The translations under genes and the position numbers were made by a program. From contig JACPCR010000064.1 of assembly GCA_016179685.1 (NCBI GenBank), forward strand, positions 1 through 64,000: 64,000 nucleotides of DNA, written 5' to 3'. Source of the DNA: Planctomycetota bacterium. GTDB taxonomy: Bacteria; Planctomycetota; PUPC01; JACPCR01. The notes below the pieces were generated by a model. That model did not search any database and was not told the DNA's origin. It was given only the letters and a program-made list of their open reading frames with translations. Positions 31,839 to 39,069 of this stretch are shown in pieces (positions within the stretch are counted from its first letter, which is position 1; the number at the start of each line of letters is the position of its first letter).

Positions 31839-32390
31839 ATGTCCATCGCTCGAATCTCCACCGTCAGCCCGGCCTCCGCGGCCGGGCAGGTGAAACAAGT
31901 TTACGACCTCTTGCAGCAGCACATGGGGCGCGTGCCGAACGTCTTCCAGGCGCTCAGCGCAAGGCCTGGCCTCCTGGGCGCGACGGCCGGCATGGCGGGG
32001 GCCGTGCTGCTCGAGCCGGGCGCGCTTTCCCGGGCCGAAAAGGAAATGATCGCCGTCGTCGTATCAGCGGTGAACCGTTGCCGATACTGAGTGGAAGCGC
32101 ACTCCGCCTTCCTCCTCCAACTTGGCGTCAGCGGCGAAACCGTGGCGAAGTTGAAGGGGGATTGGCGCTCGGCCGGTCTGGCCGAGAAGACTCGGGTGAT
32201 GCTCGATTACGCCGTTGAGGTGACCCGGGACGCGACCCGGATTGGCGATCCGGCCTTCGCGCGGCTTCGGAAAGCGGGCTGTTCCGACGAAGAGATTCTG
32301 GAAGCGACGGTGGTCGCCGCCTTTTTCAATTTCATGGACCGGGTGGCGGACGCCCTGGGCGTCGAGGTGGACCGATGGAAAAGCTCGTAA
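31839..32390 (+). CDS. AhpD/carboxymuconolactone decarboxylase-like protein with in-frame TGA (candidate selenoprotein)
   Basis: From the ATG at 31839 the frame encodes an AhpD/CMD-family protein: MSIARISTVSPASAAGQVKQ, then RAEKEMIAVVVSAVNRCRY. A TGA at 32088..32090 follows, and the frame continues VEAHSAFLLQLGVSGETVAK to a stop at 32390. The family redox motif is E-x11-C-x2-C-x3-H; here E69, C81 and H88 are present and TGA is exactly codon 84, the second cysteine. Translation as Sec gives a complete 183-residue protein. A GGAAG...CTTCC hairpin starts two bases after TGA, but its loop is nearer than usual for a bacterial SECIS. Alternatively, the gene is interrupted by a nonsense mutation. 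It heads the UroD/MttB cluster. Confidence 0.75.
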
Positions 32391-32410
32391 TCCCCCGCGG
32401 AGGCCAGGCC

Positions 32411-33544
32411 ATGACCCCGCGAGAACGCGTGCTGTGCTGCCTGGGTCATCGGGCGCCGGACCGCGTGCCGCTCAGCGGTTCCTTCCGGCCCGAAGTCTGG
32501 GAGAAGCTGAAAAAGTATTTCGGCACGGACGATACAGGCCGGATCAGCGAGACGCTTGGCCTGGACTTCAAAGGCGCGGGGATGCGGCTGCCCGCGAGCT
32601 TCCGCGAGCGCGCCGTCCCCACCTCCTGGGCCGCCGCCATCCCGGTCGGAGACGGCGTCTACGAGAGCGAATGGGGCGTTCGCTTCACCTTCGGTCGCAA
32701 CAGCCCCTACATGCGTTACGTGCGATGTCCCCTGGAGGACGAAACGAGCCTGGCCTCGTACGCGTTTCCGCCGGTCGACGAGCCGGGCCAGTGGGAGGGG
32801 ATCGAGGAGCGCGTGAGCGAGCTGCAGAGCCGATACGTCGTTTCCGGCGGCGTGAGCACGTTCTTCCGGCACGCGTGGGACCTCTGCGGGCTGGAGGCCT
32901 GGCTGGCGCACCTGGCGAGGCCGGGCCCCTTCGTTTCGCGTCTGCTCGACCGCCTCATGGAGTACAAGCTGGAGCAGGCGCGGCGTCTGGCCCGCGCGGG
33001 CATCGACATTTTCAGCATGGGAGGCGACATCGCCATGCACACGGGCCTCTTCATGCAGCCCGAGGTCTGGCGGCGTCATTTCAAGTGGCGGGACGCGCGG
33101 CTCATCGAGGAAGCCCGAAAATACGGCGTGAAACACTTCTTCTTCCACACCGACGGCAATCCCCTCGAGGTCATGGACGACCTCATCGAGATCGGATTCA
33201 CAATCTTCGATCCGATTCAGCCGGAGTGCATGGACCCGTACGAGGTGAAGGCGCGCTGGGGTGACCGTATCACGCTGCACGGCACCGTCTCGGCCCAACG
33301 GACGCTCCCGTTCGGCAGCGTCGAGGACGTCCGGCGCGAAGTCCTTGAGCGCATCGAACGATGCGGGCGCGACGGCGGCCTCGTCCTCGCTCCGAACAAC
33401 GTCGTGCAGTTCGACGTGCCCCTCGAGAATCTCCTGGCCGTTTACGAGACGGCCCGGCAGGCCGCTCCACCCGGGGGCCGGGGCGCAAAAGGCCGGACGA
33501 ACCCGGAGGCCGCCGGCTATGACCGGCTCGCCGGTTTCTCGTAG
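32411..33544 (+). CDS. Uroporphyrinogen decarboxylase-like protein
   Basis: About 377 residues from the ATG at 32411, which has GGAGG seven bases upstream; an in-frame ATG at 32375 overlaps the AhpD-like gene. It begins MTPRERVLCCLGHRAPDRVP, a canonical opening. It carries HFFFHTDGNPLEVMDDLIEI and ILDPIQPECMD-like segments (FDPIQPECMDPYEVKARWG) and ends NNVVQFDVPLENLLAVYET. The HTDGN motif replaces the HxC zinc site of MtaA. The last 25 residues (PPGGRGAKGRT...) look like a non-conserved tail and overlap a short minus-strand gene. It is 20 bp from the AhpD-like gene, so the two are likely co-transcribed. Confidence 0.85.
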   Translation: MTPRERVLCCLGHRAPDRVPLSGSFRPEVWEKLKKYFGTDDTGRISETLGLDFKGAGMRLPASFRERAVPTSWAAAIPVGDGVYESEWGVRFTFGRNSPYMRYVRCPLEDETSLASYAFPPVDEPGQWEGIEERVSELQSRYVVSGGVSTFFRHAWDLCGLEAWLAHLARPGPFVSRLLDRLMEYKLEQARRLARAGIDIFSMGGDIAMHTGLFMQPEVWRRHFKWRDARLIEEARKYGVKHFFFHTDGNPLEVMDDLIEIGFTIFDPIQPECMDPYEVKARWGDRITLHGTVSAQRTLPFGSVEDVRREVLERIERCGRDGGLVLAPNNVVQFDVPLENLLAVYETARQAAPPGGRGAKGRTNPEAAGYDRLAGFS

Positions 33545-33669
33545 GCGACCATGCAAAGGCCCAGTTCGCCCCATGCGCCGCCCAGTTCCTGCTCCAAAGC
33601 CTTGACCCTCGACAAGGTCTCGCTGGAGAGCGTAGCAATGCGTGGCTTGGTGAAATCGAGATCGAACAT
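33517..33669 (-). CDS. Short protein of unknown function (50 aa)
   Basis: An ATG preceded by AAGGAG at good spacing opens a 50-codon frame: MFDLDFTKPRIATLSSETLS, then RVKALEQELGGAWGELGL. The composition is balanced and the helix is amphipathic, unlike random frames in this GC-rich DNA. It is antisense to, and overlaps by 28 bp, the 3' end of the UroD-like gene. No family is recognised. It may be a small cytosolic or regulatory peptide; confidence rests mainly on the ribosome binding site. Confidence 0.4.
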   Translation of the reverse strand: MFDLDFTKPRIATLSSETLSRVKALEQELGGAWGELGLCMVAYEKPASRS

Positions 33670-33771
33670 GGCTTCATTCTCCTTCAACCGATGGCGAAGG
33701 GCCGTCGCGGCCGTTTCACGACGGCCCCGAAACGATGGTCTTATGCTAAACCGGGCGGCGAATTGCCGCAA

Positions 33772-33823
33772 GTTCATTTCCCGGCACAGAAGTGCGGGAA
33801 CATTTCTGTGCCGGGAAATGAAC
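33772..33823. repeat. 52 bp palindrome with AGTGC centre
   Basis: The 20 bp arms GTTCATTTCCCGGCACAGAA (33772..33791) and their exact reverse complement (33804..33823) flank GTGCGGGAACAT. The centre AAGTGCGGGAACATTT matches the palindrome family of 25217, 56411, 62503 and 62771, while the arms differ. Confidence 0.85.
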
Positions 33824-33878
33824 TCGAAACCCCTGGATCGAAGCCTCCTCGTCGCCACACCTATCGGAGATTTACGCC

Positions 33879-35150
33879 ATGACACATCGTGAACGTTACC
33901 GGGCGATCCTCCGCGGCCGGCGGCCGGACCGCATGCCGTACCAGTTTGGCGGTCCGCGGGCATCCACCTTCGCCGCTTGGCGCCGGCAGGGGCTTTCCGA
34001 GGAACTGCAGCGGCGCTGGGGCGCCTTCGTCGGCGAGGAAGGCGGCATCGGCATCGGCAAGCTCTACTGCGGTCCCTACCCTCCCTTCGAGGAAAAAGTC
34101 CTCGAGGAACACGGCAACACCCGCATCTGGATCGACCACTGGGGCGTCCGCCGCATGGACGCGATCCGGCAGGCCACGCCCGGCTTCGCGACGCGCCAGT
34201 ATCTCGAGTTCCCCGTGAAGAACCGGGCCGACTTCGAAGAGATGAAGAAGCGTTTCGACCCGCACAGCCCCGAGCGGACCACCCGCGGGCTCGGCGGGGA
34301 ACGGGCGCCGAAGCTCAACCCGGACGGATACCGCCTGCTCCACGACGCCGAATCGTGGAAGGAACGGGTGGAGGCCTGCAACCGGAGCGACCGGCCAGTC
34401 TGCCTCACGGTGCCGGCCCTGTGGTGGACGGCCCGCGACTGGGCGGGCTTCGAGGGATTGTGCATGATGTGCGCCGAGCAGCCCCATCTCGTGCAGGAAA
34501 TGATGGAATACTGGACCTGGTTTCTCGAGGAGCTGCTGGCCGAGCCGCTTCGCCACATCCGTGTGGACTGCGTGACGCTGAACGAGGACATGGCCTACAA
34601 GACCGCGGCCATGCTCTCACCCGGCATGATGCGGTCCTTCATGCTGCCTCGATACCTCCAACTTTACCGCTTTTTCAGGGACCGCGGCGTCGAGGCCGTC
34701 CTCATGGACACGGACGGGCACGTGGGGCAGATTCTGGACGTCTTCTATCCCGGCGGCATCGACGGGACCGCGCCGGTGGAGATTGCGGCGCAGAACGACC
34801 CCGAGGCCTATCTTCGCCGGCATCGAGGCCTGTTCCTGGCCGGAGGAATCGACAAGCGCGAGCTGCGATTCTCCCGCGAGCAGCTCCGGGCCGAAGTGGC
34901 GCGCCGATACCGGACCGCTCGGGAATACCCGGGTTACATCCCTACCGTCGACCACGGCGTTCCGCCCGATGTCCCTCTGCGAAATTTTCTTTACCTGGCG
35001 GAGCTTTTGAAAGGCTTCGCGGACGGGGAGGACCTGGACACCTATGAGCCGCCGTGCGAGCTGGAGAAGCAGCTCGGTCCCATCGAGGAGATGTTCGACG
35101 CCCGAAAGGCCATCCTCTCGGTCCGAGGCGAGGAAGAGAACCAAGGGTAG
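33879..35150 (+). CDS. Uroporphyrinogen decarboxylase-like protein
   Basis: This 423-residue protein starts [20 protein letters not shown] and has the UroD barrel, with [20 protein letters not shown] where MtaA has its zinc site, [20 protein letters not shown], and [26 protein letters not shown] replaces HxC, so the zinc-thiolate chemistry of MtaA is unlikely. The C-terminal 45 residues ([20 protein letters not shown]...) exceed the usual length. It shares the NEDMAYKT and GGIDKREL segments with the following two UroD-like proteins, so these are probably paralogues arising by local duplication. It lies 38 bp upstream of the next UroD-like gene. Confidence 0.85.
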   Translation: MTHRERYRAILRGRRPDRMPYQFGGPRASTFAAWRRQGLSEELQRRWGAFVGEEGGIGIGKLYCGPYPPFEEKVLEEHGNTRIWIDHWGVRRMDAIRQATPGFATRQYLEFPVKNRADFEEMKKRFDPHSPERTTRGLGGERAPKLNPDGYRLLHDAESWKERVEACNRSDRPVCLTVPALWWTARDWAGFEGLCMMCAEQPHLVQEMMEYWTWFLEELLAEPLRHIRVDCVTLNEDMAYKTAAMLSPGMMRSFMLPRYLQLYRFFRDRGVEAVLMDTDGHVGQILDVFYPGGIDGTAPVEIAAQNDPEAYLRRHRGLFLAGGIDKRELRFSREQLRAEVARRYRTAREYPGYIPTVDHGVPPDVPLRNFLYLAELLKGFADGEDLDTYEPPCELEKQLGPIEEMFDARKAILSVRGEEENQG

Positions 35151-35188
35151 CGTTTCCGCCGCCGGCGGCTTGTCTGGAGAAACCTCCG

Positions 35189-36271
35189 ATGAATGACCTG
35201 GAACGCTTTCACGCCTGCATGTGCTACCGCGCGGTGGACCGTGTTCCCTTCTGGACCTGGGGCGCCTGGCCCGAGACCATCGAGCGGTGGAAACGGGAGG
35301 GCTACGACCCCAAGGTGCACAACCTGGACCAGGGCGCGGACCGGCGTCAGGCCTATGGACACTGGTTCTTCCCGCATCCGCCCTTCGAGAAGAAGGTGCT
35401 CGAAGAGGACGCCAAGCACATCCTCTACATCAACCACGAAGGCATCCTGATGCGGGAGATGAAGCAGTTCCGGCACAGCTCCATGCCGCAGTTCGTCAAG
35501 TTCCCCGTCGAGACCCGCCAGGAGTTCCGCCAGTTCTGGAAGGAGCGGATGCAGCCCGACCTCACCCGCCGCATCGGCCCCGACTGGAAGGAGCAGCTCA
35601 AGGCCATCCGGGCCAGGCCGATGCCATTCGTCGTGGTGTCGGACCGCTGGGGCGGCTTCTTCGGCCCCCTGAGAAACCTCACCGGCGTCGAGCGGCTCTG
35701 CACGCTCCTGCTGGACGACCCGGCCTTCGTGGAAGAGATGATGGAGGCCGATGCGGATTTCATCCTGGCCATGATGCAGCCGATCCTCGATGTTGTGGCG
35801 ATCGATGCCTTCGCCTTCTGGGAAGACATGGCCTATCGGACCGCCCCGCTCATCTCGCCGGATATGGCCCGGCGCTACCTGTTGCCCCGGTATCGCCGCG
35901 TCGCCGATTTTCTCCGTGGCCGCGGCGTCCCCTTCATCGGCCTCGACAGCGACGGATATATCCATCCTCTGATCCCCATCTGGCTGGACGCCGGCTTGAA
36001 CTTCCTTTATCCGTTCGAGGTGCAGGCCGGGATGGACGTGCTCGCCGTGCGCCGCAAATACGGCCGGGAGCTGCGCCTCTGGGGCGGGTTCGACAAGCGC
36101 ACGCTGGCCCGAAGCCCCCAGGCCATCGACGCCGAGATCGAGCGCCTGAAGCCCCTCATGGCCGAGGGCGGCTTCATCCCCCATACCGACCATTCCGCTC
36201 CGCCGGATATCTCCTTCCCGAACTACCTGTATTACCTGGAGCGGATGGGGGCCGCCTGCGGAGGCAGATAG
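35189..36271 (+). CDS. Uroporphyrinogen decarboxylase-like protein
   Basis: From the ATG at 35189 the 360-residue protein begins MNDLERFHACMCYRAVDRVP. It has FAFWEDMAYRTAPLISPDMA, FIGLDSDGYIHPLIPIWLDA and LWGGFDKRTLARSPQAIDAE, all shared in pattern with the neighbouring UroD-like proteins. The LDSDGY motif stands where MtaA has HxC. The frame extends upstream to 35054, but that part overlaps the previous gene and reads as spurious. One base separates its stop from the MttB-like ATG, so the two products are likely co-translated and may act on the same substrate. Confidence 0.86.
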   Translation: MNDLERFHACMCYRAVDRVPFWTWGAWPETIERWKREGYDPKVHNLDQGADRRQAYGHWFFPHPPFEKKVLEEDAKHILYINHEGILMREMKQFRHSSMPQFVKFPVETRQEFRQFWKERMQPDLTRRIGPDWKEQLKAIRARPMPFVVVSDRWGGFFGPLRNLTGVERLCTLLLDDPAFVEEMMEADADFILAMMQPILDVVAIDAFAFWEDMAYRTAPLISPDMARRYLLPRYRRVADFLRGRGVPFIGLDSDGYIHPLIPIWLDAGLNFLYPFEVQAGMDVLAVRRKYGRELRLWGGFDKRTLARSPQAIDAEIERLKPLMAEGGFIPHTDHSAPPDISFPNYLYYLERMGAACGGR

Positions 36272-36272
36272 G

Positions 36273-37733
36273 ATGAAGGCTCTTCCCCTTTATGAGCCAT
36301 TGTCGCCTGCGGAGGTCGAGGCCATCGATCAGGCCGCGTTGCGGGTCCTCGAAGAAGTGGGCATCGAGGCCCGGGACCAGGAAATTCTGGAGCTGTACCG
36401 CCGGGCGGAGGCCCGAATCGAAGGAAGCCGAGTCTTCCTGCCGGGGACCGTGGTCCAGCGCGAGGTCCGAAGGGCGCCCGCGGAGGTCGTCCTCTGCGGG
36501 CGCGATCCGCGGCACGACCTCCGCCTCACCGGGACGAACGTGCACGTCGGCACGGGCGGGGCAGCTCTGGACGTGCTGGACCTCGACACGGGCGAGGCGC
36601 GGCCCGCTCGCCTTCAGGACGTGGCCGACCTCGCGCTCCTCGTCGAAAACCTGGAGAACATCCATTTCTTTCTCAGGCCGTGCGAGCCGCGGGACGTCCC
36701 TCTCGATCGCGTGGACGTCAACAAGTACTACGCCGCTTTCACCCACACGACCAAGCACGTCATGGGTTCCGTCCACGGCCTCGATGGACTCCGGCAAAGT
36801 CTGGAACTCGCCGCCCTGGTCTCCGGAGGACCCGAAGCCTACCGGCAGCGACCCATCCTCTCCTTCATCGGCTGCTGGATGGTCTCCCCGCTCACGCTCG
36901 AGCCCGCGATCACCCGCGTGATCCTCGAAGCCGTGCGCCAGCACGCACCCGTCGTGCTTTCCACCGCCCCGATGGCGGGATCGACCTCTCCCCTGACCCT
37001 CGCGGGCACCCTGGTCCAGACCCATGCGGAGCTGCTCTCGGGCATCGCCCTGACCCAGATCGCCGCTCCGGGCGCGCCGGTCCTCTACGGCGCCGTGCCC
37101 TCCCTTTCGAACCTCAGGACCGGCCGCTACCTGGGCGGCCCGATCGAGTTCGGAATGCTCCAGGCCGCTGCCGCCCAGCTCGCACGGGCCTGGAAGCTCC
37201 CCATCTACAACTCCGCCGGACTCACCGAGGCCAAGGACTCCGACATCCAGGCCGGTTACGAAAAGGCCTTCTCGGTGCTTCAGGCCGTGCTCGCCGGCTC
37301 GAACTTCATCCACCACGCGGCCGGAATGCTCGAGTCCATGCGGACCGTCTCCTACGCCCAGTACGTGATCGACAACGAGATTCTGGGCATGGCTCTGCGG
37401 GCCGCCCGGGGCATACGCGTCGATCAAGAAACCCTCGGCTTGGAAAGCATTCGGCGCGTCGGTCCCGGGGGGAACTTCCTCTCGGACGACCTCACCCTGT
37501 CGCGCCTGCGGCAGGAGCTGTTCGAACCCCCTCTGGGCGACCGGCGGACGCGGCCGGAATGGACCGAGGCCGGATCGCCCGACCTCGCCGAGTCGGCTTT
37601 ACGCCGCGCCCGGGAAATCCTGGGCCGCGCCCGGAAGCCCGGCCTGCCGCCTGCCGCCGAACGCCGCATCCGCCAGCGGTTCGGCCCGCTCCTCTCCGCC
37701 ACTTTCAACCCTGCTGAAGGAGGCCCCTTGTGA
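36273..37733 (+). CDS. Trimethylamine methyltransferase (MttB) family protein, non-pyrrolysine
   Basis: The 486-residue protein is a full-length MttB homologue: SPAEVEAIDQAALRVLEEVG, STAPMAGSTSPLTLAGTLVQ, GAPVLYGAVPSLSNLRTGRY and NFIHHAAGMLESMRTVSYAQ are family segments. There is no in-frame TAG, so it is not pyrrolysine dependent. Studied relatives demethylate glycine betaine, proline betaine or carnitine, passing the methyl group to a corrinoid protein. It starts one base after the upstream UroD-like stop, and the next UroD-like gene begins with a GTG overlapping its own stop. The four-gene UroD-UroD-MttB-UroD unit lacks a corrinoid protein. Confidence 0.88.
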   Translation: MKALPLYEPLSPAEVEAIDQAALRVLEEVGIEARDQEILELYRRAEARIEGSRVFLPGTVVQREVRRAPAEVVLCGRDPRHDLRLTGTNVHVGTGGAALDVLDLDTGEARPARLQDVADLALLVENLENIHFFLRPCEPRDVPLDRVDVNKYYAAFTHTTKHVMGSVHGLDGLRQSLELAALVSGGPEAYRQRPILSFIGCWMVSPLTLEPAITRVILEAVRQHAPVVLSTAPMAGSTSPLTLAGTLVQTHAELLSGIALTQIAAPGAPVLYGAVPSLSNLRTGRYLGGPIEFGMLQAAAAQLARAWKLPIYNSAGLTEAKDSDIQAGYEKAFSVLQAVLAGSNFIHHAAGMLESMRTVSYAQYVIDNEILGMALRAARGIRVDQETLGLESIRRVGPGGNFLSDDLTLSRLRQELFEPPLGDRRTRPEWTEAGSPDLAESALRRAREILGRARKPGLPPAAERRIRQRFGPLLSATFNPAEGGPL

Positions 37734-38851
37734 ACAACCGCGAGCGCTTTCTCGCCTGCCTGCGCTTCGAGCCGGTAGACCGTGTTCCCTATCACGAGCT
37801 GGGGCTCTGGGGCCAGGCCGCCGAGTTGTATCTCCAGTCCGGCATGCCCGAGGAGGCCGTCCGGCAGAACTTCTTCTACGGCAACGATTTCTTCCGGATC
37901 GACCGCCGCGACTTCATGCCCATCGACGTCATGATGCGGCCCGCCTTCGAGCATGCCACCCTCGAGGAGGACGACCGGGTGGTCATCTTCCGGGACGCCC
38001 ACGGCATCGTCCATCGGGCGCTCAAGACCGGCACCGTCCGCGGCACCCGGCCCTCCATGGACCAATACCTCCGCTTCCCGGTCGAGACGCCCGCGGACTT
38101 TCCGGCCATGAAGGCACGCTACGACCCGCGGACGCCTGGCCGTTACCCCGCGGACTGGGCCGAGAGGGTCGCCGCCTGGAAGGCCCGCGACTACCCGCTC
38201 TGCCTTCTGACCAACGGCACGTTCGGCTTCTACAGCATGGCCCGGCGCTGGATGGGCACGGAAAACTTGTCCATGGCCTTCCATGACTACCCGGACCTGC
38301 TCCACGAGATGATGGAGTTCCTGGCGGACTTCTTCATCGAGGCCGCGCGGCCAGCGCTCGAATCGGTCACGCCCGACTATTTCAACTTCTTCGAGGACCT
38401 CGCCTACAAGACGGGCCCCCTTCTTTCCCCTGACCAGTTCCGCCAATTCCTCCTCCGGCCCTACCAGCGCGTGACTTCCTTCCTGAGGCAGCACGGCGTC
38501 AAGCACCTCTGGCTCGACAGCGACGGCAACACCGAAGTGCTCATCCCGCTCTTCCTCGAGGCGGGCATCACCTGCCACTGGCCCTGCGAGATCGCGGCCG
38601 GGATGGACCCCGTCAAGCTGAGGCGTCGGTTCGGCCGCGACCTGGCCCTCTGCGGCGGCATCGACAAGCGTGAGCTGGCCAGGGACCGCAAGGCCATCGA
38701 GCAGGAGGTGCTCCGAAAGCTCCCGCCGCTGCTCGAGTCCGGCGGATACATCCCCACGGTAGACCACACCGTTCCGCCGGACGTGCCCTACGACAATTTC
38801 CTCTACTATCTGGAGTTCAAGCGCAAGGTGGCGGAAGGCCGCGTCGAGTAG
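37730..38851 (+). CDS. Uroporphyrinogen decarboxylase-like protein
   Basis: This 373-residue protein starts at a GTG overlapping the MttB stop, with GAAGGAGG upstream: MNNRERFLACLRFEPVDRVP. It has [60 protein letters not shown] and a terminal TVPPDVPYDNFLYYLEFKRK. The DSDGN motif replaces the HxC zinc site. Tight coupling to MttB suggests it handles the methyl group or a methylated or corrinoid intermediate. A strong hairpin follows at 38860..38881, so it is probably the last gene of the operon. Confidence 0.87.
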   Translation: MNNRERFLACLRFEPVDRVPYHELGLWGQAAELYLQSGMPEEAVRQNFFYGNDFFRIDRRDFMPIDVMMRPAFEHATLEEDDRVVIFRDAHGIVHRALKTGTVRGTRPSMDQYLRFPVETPADFPAMKARYDPRTPGRYPADWAERVAAWKARDYPLCLLTNGTFGFYSMARRWMGTENLSMAFHDYPDLLHEMMEFLADFFIEAARPALESVTPDYFNFFEDLAYKTGPLLSPDQFRQFLLRPYQRVTSFLRQHGVKHLWLDSDGNTEVLIPLFLEAGITCHWPCEIAAGMDPVKLRRRFGRDLALCGGIDKRELARDRKAIEQEVLRKLPPLLESGGYIPTVDHTVPPDVPYDNFLYYLEFKRKVAEGRVE

Positions 38852-38859
38852 AGCGTGTC

Positions 38860-38881
38860 ACCACCGGTTGCAATCGGTGGT
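38860..38881 (+). terminator. Hairpin after the UroD/MttB operon
   Basis: ACCACCG and CGGTGGT form a 7 bp stem with an 8-base loop starting nine bases after the stop codon. No T-run follows, so it may be a weak or factor-dependent terminator. Confidence 0.4.
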
Positions 38882-39000
38882 AAGACCAGGCAGAATGCAA
38901 GAACTGGGTGAACCAACCTTGTTCACTTTCTCAGAAAAGCCCCGGAGTGGGCGAAATGATATAGTTGCGTATGCTGAACATAGACCGTTTCCACACAACA

Positions 39001-39047
39001 GGTTATGTAAAGTGGAAACGGCAAGGCCATTGCCACTTCACATAACC
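39001..39047. repeat. 47 bp palindrome upstream of the secreted-protein gene
   Basis: GGTTATGTAAAGTGG and CCACTTCACATAACC are complementary over 15 bp with one mismatch, flanking an internal GGCA/TGCC stem. It lies about 25 bp before the start of the 1104-codon gene and could act in transcription or mRNA structure. Confidence 0.8.
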
Positions 39048-39069
39048 CGCGTTTCTCCCTCGGTCCGGC

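Noticed and set aside
31839..32390. TGA recoding as a general alternative genetic code
   Set aside because: Many genes in the window end at TGA with well-placed following genes or operon overlaps (ATGA), so TGA is a normal stop here and only the AhpD-like position is special.
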